Source of the DNA: Halorussus aquaticus
GTDB lineage: Archaea; Halobacteriota; Halobacteria; Halobacteriales; Haladaptataceae
DNA: 64,000 bases
NCBI RefSeq assembly: GCF_024218795.1
Contig: NZ_CP100400.1
Location: forward strand, 434,001-498,000
Direction of reading: 5' to 3'
The position numbers were made by a program, and so were the translations under genes. Below are positions 34,349 to 42,785 of the stretch, one piece after another (positions within the stretch are counted from its first letter, which is position 1; every line of letters begins with the position of its first letter). The notes beneath the pieces were generated by a model. That model saw only the letters and a program-made list of their open reading frames with translations, was not told the DNA's origin and did not search any database.

Positions 34349-35118
34349 GCGACGCGGACGAGGTGACGACCGACGACCTCGCGGCCGGTCAACCGATGGT
34401 CGAGTTCGACGGCGTGGACAAGTTCTTCGGGAGCGCCCACGTCCTCAAGGACATCGACCTCGCGGTCGAGGAACAGGAGGTCGTCGTCGTCGTCGGGCCG
34501 AGCGGGAGCGGGAAGTCCACGCTCCTGCGCTGTGTCAACCGACTCGAAGAGATTCAGGACGGCGAGGTCCGAATCGGCGGCGAGGCCATCACCGCGCCCG
34601 GCGTGGACGTGAACCGACTCCGCCAGAAGGTCGGGATGGTGTTCCAGCACTTCAACCTCTTCCCGCACAAGACGGCGCTCCAGAACGTCACGCTCGCGCC
34701 GGTTCGGGTCCGCGGCCTCTCGGAGGCCGCCGCCCGCCAGCGCGGCGAGGACCTGCTCGGAGAGGTCGGTCTCGGCGACCAACTGGACTCGTTCCCCGCC
34801 GAGTTGTCGGGCGGCCAGAAGCAGCGGGTCGCCATCGCTCGGGCGCTGGCGATGGACCCCGACGTGATGCTGTTCGACGAGGTAACCAGCGCGCTCGACC
34901 CCGAACTCGTCGGCGAGGTGTTGGGGGTCATGCGGGGACTCGCGGAGGAGGGGATGACGATGCTGGTCGTGACCCACGAGATGGGGTTCGCTCGCGAGGT
35001 CGGCGACCGCGTGGTGTTGATGTCGGAGGGACGCATCGTCGAGGAGGGACCTCCCGACGAGTTCTTCGACCATCCCGAGACCGACCGGGCCAAGAAGTTC
35101 CTCCAGCGAGTGCTGTAG
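34345..35118 (+). CDS. Amino-acid ABC transporter ATP-binding protein, set 1
   Basis: 257 residues, GlnQ type. Walker [10 protein letters not shown] (51-59), Q-loop [12 protein letters not shown], signature LSGGQKQR, Walker [12 protein letters not shown] with an unusual Val after the catalytic Glu, and H-loop VVTHEMGFA are all present. It hydrolyses ATP to drive uptake by the permease dimer. It ends the first operon. The second operon starts after a 221-base intergenic region. Confidence 0.92.
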   Translation: MSDADEVTTDDLAAGQPMVEFDGVDKFFGSAHVLKDIDLAVEEQEVVVVVGPSGSGKSTLLRCVNRLEEIQDGEVRIGGEAITAPGVDVNRLRQKVGMVFQHFNLFPHKTALQNVTLAPVRVRGLSEAAARQRGEDLLGEVGLGDQLDSFPAELSGGQKQRVAIARALAMDPDVMLFDEVTSALDPELVGEVLGVMRGLAEEGMTMLVVTHEMGFAREVGDRVVLMSEGRIVEEGPPDEFFDHPETDRAKKFLQRVL

Positions 35119-35142
35119 CGGGCGCTCTCGGCTACTCGGGTC

Positions 35143-35180
35143 GGCCGCCCGTCGTCGCCCGTGGCCGCCCGTCGTCACCC
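35143..35180 (+). repeat. Tandem 20-bp repeat after the first ABC operon
   Basis: GGCCGCCCGTCGTCGCCC occurs at 35143-35160 and, with one change, at 35163-35180. It is a two-copy tandem duplication in non-coding DNA. Confidence 0.6.
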
Positions 35181-35253
35181 GCGACCGCGACCCGAAGCAT
35201 CGTCGCCACCCGCGACTCGATAGTGAAAGAATTACTATATTTACCGACGAAAC

Positions 35254-35271
35254 AACGAGACGTAACTCGTT
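35254..35271. promoter_or_regulatory. Inverted repeat ahead of ABC operon 2
   Basis: AACGAG and CTCGTT arms separated by six bases, with further partial symmetry outside (GAAAC/GTTTC). It sits in the AT-rich promoter region (35222-35315) of the second operon and is a good candidate operator. Confidence 0.5.
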
Positions 35272-35339
35272 TCTCGCAATTTTTGGGGGATGGAATTGGT
35301 GAGAAAGGTTCAAAAGCGTAGTCTCCCTCCTATGCCAGT

Positions 35340-36149
35340 ATGGAACGCAGAACTTCCGTCGATATGGACCGTCGTACCTACGTGAAGGTCGTCGGTGCGG
35401 GTAGTGTCGCAGGCCTGACTGGAACTGCTGGATGTATCGGTAGTCTCACCGGAAGCGGCGGCGACAAGAAGCTAACCGCCGGTACCGCGCCCGGTTTCCC
35501 CCCGTTCGAGATGAAACAGGGCGGCGAACTCGTCGGCTTCGACATCGACCTGCTAGAAGCCGTCGTCTCCGAGAGCGAGTACACGCTCTCGGGATGGGAG
35601 GAGTTCGAGTTCAAGGGACTCATGCCCGCGCTCAGTAGCGAGAAGATAGACGTCATCGCTGGCGCGATGACTATCAACGAGAAGCGCGACAAGAAAATCG
35701 ACTTCTCGAACCCCTACTACAGCGCCGACCAGTCGATTCTCGTGCGCAAGGGCGGCGACTTCTCGCCGTCGAAACTCGGCGACCTCTCTGGCCATCCCAT
35801 CGGCGCACAGAAGGGAACCACCGGCGAGGGCATTATCAAGGACGAACTCATCGCGAAGGGCAAAGTGAGCGAGTCGAACTACAACTCCTACGGAAGCTAC
35901 GTGCTTGCGGTCGAGGACCTCGTGAACGGCAACATCGACGCCATCGTCATCGACAAGCCGGTCGCCAAGACGTTCCAGAGCGAGCGCGACGTCTCCATCG
36001 CGTTCACCTACGAGACCGGCGAACAGTACGGCTTCGGCGTGCGTCAGGGCGACAGCGAGGTTCAGAAGGCCCTCAACACCGGCCTGAAGGCCGTTCGCGA
36101 TAGCGGCAAGTACGCCGAGATCCGCAACAAGTGGTTCAGCGACTCGTAG
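35340..36149 (+). CDS. Amino-acid ABC transporter substrate-binding lipoprotein, set 2
   Basis: 269 residues. A twin-arginine signal (MDRRTYVKVVGAGSVAG) is followed by a lipobox Cys (TGTAGC). The mature part is a type 3 binding fold: TAGTAPGFPPFEMKQ, GFDIDLLEAVV, AGAMTINEKRDKKIDFSNPY, GAQKGTTGEGI. The start used is the ATG at 35340; an internal ATG at 35364 is equally likely and better suits a Tat signal length. It is similar to, but clearly distinct from, the set 1 protein, so the ligand preferences may differ. Confidence 0.88.
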   Translation: MERRTSVDMDRRTYVKVVGAGSVAGLTGTAGCIGSLTGSGGDKKLTAGTAPGFPPFEMKQGGELVGFDIDLLEAVVSESEYTLSGWEEFEFKGLMPALSSEKIDVIAGAMTINEKRDKKIDFSNPYYSADQSILVRKGGDFSPSKLGDLSGHPIGAQKGTTGEGIIKDELIAKGKVSESNYNSYGSYVLAVEDLVNGNIDAIVIDKPVAKTFQSERDVSIAFTYETGEQYGFGVRQGDSEVQKALNTGLKAVRDSGKYAEIRNKWFSDS

Positions 36150-36153
36150 AGCC

Positions 36154-36828
36154 GTGTTGACTCCGCTGCTGTCGGCCGACTGGACGTTCGTCGTCGAGAA
36201 CCTGCCGTATCTGTTCGGCGGGATAGTGCTTACTATCGCGCTGACGGCCGCCAGCATCCTGCTCGGCTTCCTCGCGGGGTTCCCGGCGGGGACCCTCGAG
36301 GTGTACGGCGGCCGGTACGCCAGCGGCGCGGTCGAGAACGTCGGCGTCGTCCTCCGGGGCACGCCCATCGTCGTCATCCTGCTGTTCGCGTACTTCGGCA
36401 CGCCCATCGAGAGCGCGTTCGTCGCGGCCGTCCTCGGTCTCGGACTGCGGAGCGCGGCCTACCAGTCCCAGATATTCCGGGGTGCGATACAGAGCATCGA
36501 CGAGGGCCAGATGGAGGCCGCTCGCGCCGTCGGGATGTCTCGATTCGAGGCCATTCGTCACGTCGTCGTCCCGCAGGCGCTCCGCCGGTCGATTCCGGGG
36601 TTCCAGAACGAGTTCACTATCGTCCTCAAGGACACGAGCGTCGCGTTCGCTATCGGTCTCTCCGAACTGCTGACCCGGAGCAACGACCTGTTCGTCCAGA
36701 ACACGAACGCCGTGCTGGAGGTCATCCTGTTCGCCAGCGGGGTGTACTTCGTGCTGACGTTCGCGACGAACCGGACGTTGGATTACGTCGGCAACGTCTT
36801 CGCGATTCCCACAGGTGATTCCACATGA
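36154..36828 (+). CDS. Amino-acid ABC transporter permease A, set 2
   Basis: 224 residues from a GTG at 36154, five helices. The motif VLRGTPIVVILLFAYF and the EAA loop [20 protein letters not shown] (followed by a VVPQAL segment) identify the HisQ/HisM-type permease. It follows the binding protein by four bases and overlaps the ATPase by four. Together with the second permease it would make a heterodimeric channel, unlike the set 1 homodimer. Confidence 0.9.
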   Translation: MLTPLLSADWTFVVENLPYLFGGIVLTIALTAASILLGFLAGFPAGTLEVYGGRYASGAVENVGVVLRGTPIVVILLFAYFGTPIESAFVAAVLGLGLRSAAYQSQIFRGAIQSIDEGQMEAARAVGMSRFEAIRHVVVPQALRRSIPGFQNEFTIVLKDTSVAFAIGLSELLTRSNDLFVQNTNAVLEVILFASGVYFVLTFATNRTLDYVGNVFAIPTGDST

Positions 36829-37574
36829 GTCTGCTACGCGTCGAGAACCTCTCGAAGAGTTACGGTGACGAACGCGTCCTCCGAGACGTGAGCTTCGAAA
36901 TGGACCGGGGCGACGTCGAAGTCGTCGTCGGGCCGAGCGGGAGCGGGAAGTCCACGCTCCTGCGCTGTGTCAATCGGCTCACCGAGGCAAACTCGGGTGA
37001 CATCTACCTCGACGGCGAACTCACGACGGGTCCCGACGCGGACGTGAACGAACTCCGGCGAGACGTCGGCATGGTGTTTCAGGACTTCAACCTGTTCGCG
37101 CACTTGACCGCCCGCAAGAACATCACGCTCGGTCTCCGGCGAGTCAAAGGCCTCTCCAAGGAGGAGGCGCGGAGCGTGGCCGACGAACACCTCGATATGG
37201 TCGGACTCGCGGCGCAAGCCGACTCCTACCCGGCCGAACTCTCGGGCGGCCAGAAACAGCGGGTCGGCATCGCCCGGGCGCTGGCGATGGAACCGAAACT
37301 GATGCTGTTCGACGAACCGACCAGCGCGCTCGACCCCGAACTCATCGGCGAGGTGGTCGGCGTGATGCGCGAACTGGTCGAGCGCGGGATGACGATGCTG
37401 GTCGTGACCCACGAGATGGGGTTCGCCCGGTCGGCGGCCAGCACCGTCACCTTCCTCGAAGACGGTAGTATCGTCGAGCGCGGTCCGCCCGAACAGTTGT
37501 TCGACAGCCCCGAGAAGGCGCGGACCGGGGAGTTCCTCGGTCGCCTCGACAAGGTCCACGGCGACCATGAGTGA
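36825..37574 (+). CDS. Amino-acid ABC transporter ATP-binding protein, set 2
   Basis: 249 residues, GlnQ type. Walker [10 protein letters not shown] (36-44), signature LSGGQKQR, Walker B LMLFDEPTSALD and the H-loop VTHEMGFA are intact. It is about 60% alike by eye to the set 1 ATPase, so the two systems are related by duplication. It overlaps both neighbours and is translationally coupled. Confidence 0.92.
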   Translation: MSLLRVENLSKSYGDERVLRDVSFEMDRGDVEVVVGPSGSGKSTLLRCVNRLTEANSGDIYLDGELTTGPDADVNELRRDVGMVFQDFNLFAHLTARKNITLGLRRVKGLSKEEARSVADEHLDMVGLAAQADSYPAELSGGQKQRVGIARALAMEPKLMLFDEPTSALDPELIGEVVGVMRELVERGMTMLVVTHEMGFARSAASTVTFLEDGSIVERGPPEQLFDSPEKARTGEFLGRLDKVHGDHE

Positions 37575-38547
37575 CGTCACTCGCCGCGCGACGGCGGCCC
37601 CGCGCTGGCGCTCGTACGGACTCCGCCAGTGGCTCGGCGTCGCGGCCGCGGCGCTGTTCTGGGGATGGCTCGTCTTCCGCTGGGTCAACGACTTGCTGCT
37701 CGGCGGAGGCGTCGTTCCGCGCGGCCAGCCGCTAATTCCGGCCGAGACGTTCGCCGGAGTCGCCGAGTCGCTATCGGCGACGGCCGACGCGCTCGGCGTC
37801 CTCGGCTGGCCGCTCTCGCAGGTCGCGGGACTGTTCTCGTTCCTCGCGACCGGCGCGTCGGCGCTGCCCGCGTTGGCGGAGGGCGCGTGGCTGACCGTCT
37901 TGCTGACTGTCACCACCATCGCGCTGGGGTTCGTCATCGCCGTTCCGCTCGCGGTCGCGCGGGTGTACGGCGAGAAGACGGCGTGGCTCTCGCTCGGGTA
38001 CACCGAACTCATCCGCGGGACGCCGCTGCTGGCCCAACTGTTCGTCCTCTACTACGGCATGGGGCTGTCGTCGTGGATACGCGAACTCCCCCTCGTCGGC
38101 GTCGGCATCGTCCCCGGGCAGGCCGTCTGGGTCGCCATCATCGGCTTCACAATCAACGGCTCGGCCTACCAGTCGGAGTACATCCGCGCGGCCATCGAGG
38201 GCGTCGATTCCGGGCAGTTGACCGCGGCCCGCGCGGTCGGGATGTCGAAGCTCGCGGGGATTCGCCACGTCGTCCTGCCGCAGGGGCTTCGCTACGCCAT
38301 CCCCGGTTGGTCGAACGAACTTGTCTACCTCATCAAGTACTCGTCGCTGGCGGCGTTCATCACCGTGCCCGAACTGTTCGAGCGCGCCGACGCCATCGCG
38401 TCGGAGACGTTCGAGTTCACCACGATGTACGCGTTCGCCGCGCTGCTCTACCTCGGTCTCGTCCTGTCGGCGTCGAAGGTGATGTCGTCGGTGGAACGGC
38501 GGTTCGCCATCCCCGGCATCGGCGACGTCGAGGGACGGGACCGGTAG
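37567..38547 (+). CDS. Amino-acid ABC transporter permease B, set 2
   Basis: 326 residues, longer than permease A because of an N-terminal extension holding an extra hydrophobic helix and a loop (about 20-95). The core has LIRGTPLLAQLFVLYYG and the EAA loop SGQLTAARAVGMSKLAGIRH. Its start overlaps the ATPase stop by eight bases. It would pair with permease A. It ends the four-gene operon. Confidence 0.9.
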   Translation: MSDVTRRATAAPRWRSYGLRQWLGVAAAALFWGWLVFRWVNDLLLGGGVVPRGQPLIPAETFAGVAESLSATADALGVLGWPLSQVAGLFSFLATGASALPALAEGAWLTVLLTVTTIALGFVIAVPLAVARVYGEKTAWLSLGYTELIRGTPLLAQLFVLYYGMGLSSWIRELPLVGVGIVPGQAVWVAIIGFTINGSAYQSEYIRAAIEGVDSGQLTAARAVGMSKLAGIRHVVLPQGLRYAIPGWSNELVYLIKYSSLAAFITVPELFERADAIASETFEFTTMYAFAALLYLGLVLSASKVMSSVERRFAIPGIGDVEGRDR

Positions 38548-38714
38548 CGACTCGGTCCGGTGGACCCTCTTCTCGTAACCGGGCCGACCGACGGGCTTCC
38601 GATTGCCGATTTCAATCTCCCGTTTCCGGCCGGTCAACGAGCGTGAAATAACCGGTGAATGAAGGATAGGGAGTACGGAACTTCTATTAGACAGTGTCAA
38701 CCACGGGGTAACGT

Positions 38715-40400
38715 ATGGCACTCGAAGGTATCGACGCTGGTGTGTGGTCGCTCGTCCCCGCCATCCTCGCGATCTCGTTGGCGTGGACGACCCGAGACGC
38801 CCTCATCGGGTTGTTCGTCGGCGTAGCGAGTACCGGGCCGATTTACGGCGCGTTGCGGCCCGGCGCGGACGCGGTCGGGGTGCCCCCCGACCTCGTCGGG
38901 ACGCCCGTAGGCAACGCGCTCGGCGCGCTGTTCGGTCTCAAGTTGATTCCGACGCTCGTGGCGACCGCGCCGCTGTTCAGTTCCGCGTGGTACGTCGAGA
39001 ACGTCCTGCTCGCCATCTTCGCCATCGGCGGGATGATCGGCCTGATGATTCGGGCCGGGGCGATTCAGGGCGTGCTCCAAGCGCTCACCGACTGGGCCGA
39101 CTCCCCGGCGGACGCCGAGAAGGCGGCCTACATCGCCGGAATCGCCGTCCACATCGACGACTACTTCAACTGCTTGGTGGTCGGGTCGATGATGCGCCCG
39201 CTGACGGACAAGTACAACGTCTCGCGGGCGAAGTTGGCCTACTACGTGGACTCGGCCGGGAGTCCGGCCGCCCGCCTCGCGTTCTACTCGACGTGGGGCG
39301 CGGCGCTCATCGGCTTCATCGGCGGCGGTCTCACCGAGGCCCAGCGTCAGAACGTCCTCCCCGAGAACATGGGCGGGTTCGTGCAGGGGACCGGCGAGAG
39401 CGCCAGCGCCGTGACCGCCGAAATCTGGCCGCTGTTCTTCAACAGCCTCTTCTTCGGCTTCTACTCGTGGATAGCGCTCGTCCTCGCGGGTCTCGTCGCG
39501 TGGCAGGTCTTCCCCAACATCTTCGGCATGGGCCGCGAGGAGTCGCGCGCCCGTTCGGGCGGCGGCGTCGTCGGCCCCGACCAAGACCCCATGATATCCG
39601 AGGAGATAGACGAGTACGAGATGTCGCCGACCGCCGACCCCGACTGGCGCAACTTCGCCGTCCCGGTCGCCACCATGATTCTGGTCGGTCTCGGCGCGAT
39701 GTTCTGGCGCGGCAGTCCCGTGGTCACCGTTCCCGGCGAGGCCTCGAACCTCCTGTTCGCGCTGGGCGACTACCAGTTGTTGATTCCGCCCGCGGGACCG
39801 TGGGCGTTCAACATCGGCGGCGTCAAACTCGGTCTGGCGGCCACCGCGGCGCTCGTGGTTGCGGCGGTCCTCTACCGCCTGCGCGGGGACATCCCGAGCA
39901 ACGACGACGCGACCGACGCGATGGTCCGCGGGTTCAAGGGCATCTTCCTCGCGGCGCTCATCCTGACGCTCGCGTCGTCCATCCAGAACAGCGTCACCGT
40001 CCTCGGCATCTCCGGGTTCGTCACCGACTGGTTCCGGGGCGTCCCGGCCGGACTCGTCCCCGTGTTGCTGTTCTTCGCCACCGCGGGCATCAGTTTCGCC
40101 GACGGGAGCTCGTGGTCCACCTACGGCATCATGTTCCCCATCGCCATCCCCGTGGCGTTCACGACCGGCGCGAACCTGCCGCTGGTCCTCGGGGCGGTGT
40201 TCAGCGGCGGCATCTTCGGCGACCACTCCTCGCCCATCAGCGACACCACCGTCCTCGCGTCCTCGACCAGCGGAAGCGACCACCTCGTCCACGTCCGGAC
40301 CCAGATTCCGTACGCGGTCATCACCGCGACCGTCGCGGCGGTGCTGTTCGTCCTGTTCGGGTACGTCCTCCCGCAGGGCTTCGAAGTCATCCCGTACTGA
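38715..40400 (+). CDS. NhaC family Na+/H+ antiporter, second copy
   Basis: 561 residues, about 12 helices with a long acidic cytoplasmic loop (near residues 275-315). It shares with other NhaC proteins HIDDYFNCLVVGSMMRP, AYYVDSAGSPAARLAFYST, GISFADGSSWSTYGIMFP and FGDHSSPISDTTVLAS. It differs clearly from the 492-aa copy at 15963, so it is a diverged paralogue. Its place after the ABC operon could suggest sodium- or proton-coupled transport of a metabolite, but this is only positional. Confidence 0.85.
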   Translation: MALEGIDAGVWSLVPAILAISLAWTTRDALIGLFVGVASTGPIYGALRPGADAVGVPPDLVGTPVGNALGALFGLKLIPTLVATAPLFSSAWYVENVLLAIFAIGGMIGLMIRAGAIQGVLQALTDWADSPADAEKAAYIAGIAVHIDDYFNCLVVGSMMRPLTDKYNVSRAKLAYYVDSAGSPAARLAFYSTWGAALIGFIGGGLTEAQRQNVLPENMGGFVQGTGESASAVTAEIWPLFFNSLFFGFYSWIALVLAGLVAWQVFPNIFGMGREESRARSGGGVVGPDQDPMISEEIDEYEMSPTADPDWRNFAVPVATMILVGLGAMFWRGSPVVTVPGEASNLLFALGDYQLLIPPAGPWAFNIGGVKLGLAATAALVVAAVLYRLRGDIPSNDDATDAMVRGFKGIFLAALILTLASSIQNSVTVLGISGFVTDWFRGVPAGLVPVLLFFATAGISFADGSSWSTYGIMFPIAIPVAFTTGANLPLVLGAVFSGGIFGDHSSPISDTTVLASSTSGSDHLVHVRTQIPYAVITATVAAVLFVLFGYVLPQGFEVIPY

Positions 40401-40474
40401 GACCGCGCGCCGTCTCTCTGCAGAGGGGTGCGGGGCCGGATTGCGGCTACGGGGTCGAATCGGGGCTACCGCGG

Positions 40475-41110
40475 CTACTCAGAGCGCTCACCGAGTTTCG
40501 GTAACGGACTCCGCACGCTCTCGTTGGCCAGCGTCTCGTTGGCGACTTCTCTGCCGATGGGTCCCTCGAACTGGTAGAGTTCGTGGGCCTGCTCGCTCAC
40601 GTTCCGGACCCGGGTCACGTTGACGCCGTTCCGTTCGCGCACCGCCAGCGAGAGGTTCGTCGCCGCCCGCACGGTCTGGTTGGCCCGGAGTTCGACGATT
40701 CGCGCTCGAACGACGAACTCCGCCAGCGAGGTGCGGTACTCGCCCTCGGAGAGGTCGCCGTCGGCCCACGCGTCGGTGAGGTTCCCCCGGACGCCGGTGA
40801 GCGCGTCTAGATACGATTCGAGGGTCTCGGTCTCGTCGGCGACTACTTCCGCTCGCTCGGCGGCGGTGGTCGCGTTCGCCAGTCGGTCCGCGAGCGTTCG
40901 GTTCCAGAGTTCGCCTTGGAGCGCCGCCCCCTGTGCGCCGACCGCACCGGCGAGTTGCTGGCCCGGCGATATCGTGGTGGCGTTGCTCTCGTTGGTCGTC
41001 GTGTCGTCGTGGGGCCACGTCGACTGGCTCCCGCCGGTGTCGGCCGCGACCGCTCCCGTCGCACCGAGCAGGGCGACGCCAGCGAGGAGCAGGACGAAGG
41101 TGGGTTTCAT
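40475..41110 (-). CDS. Secreted alpha-helical protein (DUF7096-like)
   Basis: 211 residues. A signal peptide (MKPTFVLLLAGVALLGATGAVA) is followed by an Asn/Thr-rich stretch with many N-x-T/S glycosylation sites. A helical domain (about 60-200) contains AERAEVVADETETLESYL and RNLSEQ-like segments. It resembles a haloarchaeal family, probably DUF7096, but the label is tentative. It lies downstream of the membrane HTH gene, in the same orientation and 72 bases away; the two may share a transcript. Confidence 0.6.
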   Translation of the reverse strand: MKPTFVLLLAGVALLGATGAVAADTGGSQSTWPHDDTTTNESNATTISPGQQLAGAVGAQGAALQGELWNRTLADRLANATTAAERAEVVADETETLESYLDALTGVRGNLTDAWADGDLSEGEYRTSLAEFVVRARIVELRANQTVRAATNLSLAVRERNGVNVTRVRNVSEQAHELYQFEGPIGREVANETLANESVRSPLPKLGERSE

Positions 41111-41182
41111 CGGTCGTTTCCACGCGTTCGACGACCAATAAGCCGCCGTTACTGAACCCGGATTTACCCGAATTAAGGCGGC

Positions 41183-42226
41183 TCAGGACTTGTGTTGCTC
41201 CTGCGCCAGCGCGAGTACGTTCTCCCTACCGAGCCTGAAGCTCTCTATCTTGCCCTGCTCGCGGAGGCTCCCGACGACCTGACTCGTCTTGGCCTCGGTC
41301 CAGCCGAGTTCGTCCACGACCGCCTTCTGCTTGACGCGGCCGCCCCGGCGTTCGAGCAGGCGGAGGACGCGCTCCTCGTTGCTCAGCAGGTCCTCCGGCG
41401 GTTCGTCGGCGGGTTCGTCGGCGCGCTCGCTCCGGTTCCGGTAGAGCCACCAGCCGCCCCCGACGAGCGCCGCGAGAACGGCCACCGCGCCCGCCACCGC
41501 CGCGACGGTCGTCCACGGGACGTTCGGTCCGCCCGCGCCGGGCGCGGCGATGACGATTCGGGGTTCGTTGCCCGCGAACTCGATGGGACCGTTCCAGACG
41601 ACCGCTCGCTCGCGCTTCTCGTACCCGGTCTCGGGCTTGGGCTGAATCGTGGTGGCCTCGTAGCCCTCGGGCCACTTGACGAGCAGTCGCGTCTTCTCGT
41701 TGAGGATGAGTCCGGACAGCGAGTCGCCGACGCGGAGGCGGTCGTCAGAGACGGCGGCGAACCCGCGCCACCGGAACGAGTAGACCACCACGCCGTATCG
41801 CTGGGGGAACTCCCGGATTTCGGCCCGGACCGAGTAGTTGGTCCCCGTCATCTCCCGGCCGGTGGACTGCTCGGCGCTGTGAATCGTGCTGTTCATCCGC
41901 GAGACGAACTGCTGGCTGTACTTGGTCGAGTTCTCCTCGATGTCGGCTTTGTACCCCCGGAACGCCGACGCCGTCTCGGGGTCGTCGAGTCGGGTGCGGT
42001 AGACGACCTGCCACGTCGCGGTCCCGTTCTCGGCCACCCGGACGTCGAGGACGACGGTGTCGGGGGTGACCTGTTGCACCTGTGACTGGGGCGACGCGTC
42101 CGCAGTCGCCGTCGCGTCGGCCGCGCTCGCCGTCTCACCGGCGGACGTGCCGACTGCGGGTGTTCCGACTGCGGTCGAGAGACAGAGAATCGCGACGAGC
42201 AGCGCTACGAACTGTCGTGCCCCCAT
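41183..42226 (-). CDS. Membrane-anchored regulator: extracellular domain plus HTH
   Basis: 347 residues. After a signal helix there is an extracytoplasmic beta-rich domain (about 50-235, with VVLDVRVAENGTATWQV and FPQRYGVVVYSFRW). Then come one membrane helix (about 245-265) and a cytoplasmic winged helix at the end (NEERVLRLLERRGGRVKQ, TEAKTSQVVGSLREQGKI). In haloarchaea this arrangement is annotated DUF7345 plus an HTH domain. It looks like a one-component sensor: outside signal, DNA-binding inside. Its target is unknown; the adjacent inverted and direct repeats at 42337-42373 are a candidate site. Confidence 0.75.
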   Translation of the reverse strand: MGARQFVALLVAILCLSTAVGTPAVGTSAGETASAADATATADASPQSQVQQVTPDTVVLDVRVAENGTATWQVVYRTRLDDPETASAFRGYKADIEENSTKYSQQFVSRMNSTIHSAEQSTGREMTGTNYSVRAEIREFPQRYGVVVYSFRWRGFAAVSDDRLRVGDSLSGLILNEKTRLLVKWPEGYEATTIQPKPETGYEKRERAVVWNGPIEFAGNEPRIVIAAPGAGGPNVPWTTVAAVAGAVAVLAALVGGGWWLYRNRSERADEPADEPPEDLLSNEERVLRLLERRGGRVKQKAVVDELGWTEAKTSQVVGSLREQGKIESFRLGRENVLALAQEQHKS

Positions 42227-42336
42227 TCGTCACGTACGTCCGACGCGCAAGGAAAAAGGGATTGCGTCGTTTTTGGGGTGCCGAGGGGGGTTCCACGGCC
42301 GATTTCTTTCCGGTACGAGCGGGTTACTCGGGTTAG

Positions 42337-42373
42337 GGTCGAGTTGCGGCGTTTAACTCGGATTAACTCGACC
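42337..42373. promoter_or_regulatory. Inverted and direct repeats upstream of the HalOD1 gene
   Basis: GGTCGAGTT (42337-42345) and AACTCGACC (42365-42373) are perfect 9-base arms 19 bases apart. Inside, TTAACTCG occurs twice, ten bases apart (42353 and 42363), one helical turn. It lies between two divergent genes and is a probable binding site for a dimeric regulator. Confidence 0.6.
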
Positions 42374-42460
42374 ACAACCCGTCCTCAGGGCCAGTAATCG
42401 GATTTCAGCGTTTGGGGGCTTGAAGCACCTGTCCGCCCTCGTCCGAATCGGCGAGATAGC

Positions 42461-42769
42461 ATGTCGAAGACGGAAACGCACACGGTCGATGCGGTGGAGT
42501 ACGAGAGCGAGACACCCCTGCGCGTGCAGGCCGACTGGTCCGGCAGCGAGACGCTGGACTCGGCGATAACCTGCGCGATTTCGCGGGCGACCGACGTCTC
42601 GGTGACCCAACTCGCGCCCCTCTACGAGTACATGGACCCCGACGCGCTCCACGAGTTCGTCGCCTCGATGCGCGACCGGGAGACGGAGACGAGCATCACG
42701 TTCCAGTACGAGGGCCACGACGTGACCGTCCGGGGCGACGGCGAGATACTGGTGTGGCCGCCCCGGTAG
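42461..42769 (+). CDS. HalOD1 output domain protein
   Basis: 102 residues. The segment LDSAITCAISRATDVSVTQLAPLYEYMDPDAL, the central strand ITFQYEGHDVTVRGDGEILV and a short C-terminus are the HalOD1 domain, found in haloarchaea as the output part of signal-transduction proteins or alone. Here it is alone. Its role is not known. It sits downstream of the repeats at 42337-42373. Confidence 0.8.
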   Translation: MSKTETHTVDAVEYESETPLRVQADWSGSETLDSAITCAISRATDVSVTQLAPLYEYMDPDALHEFVASMRDRETETSITFQYEGHDVTVRGDGEILVWPPR

Positions 42770-42785
42770 TCGTTCGGCGTCGGTT

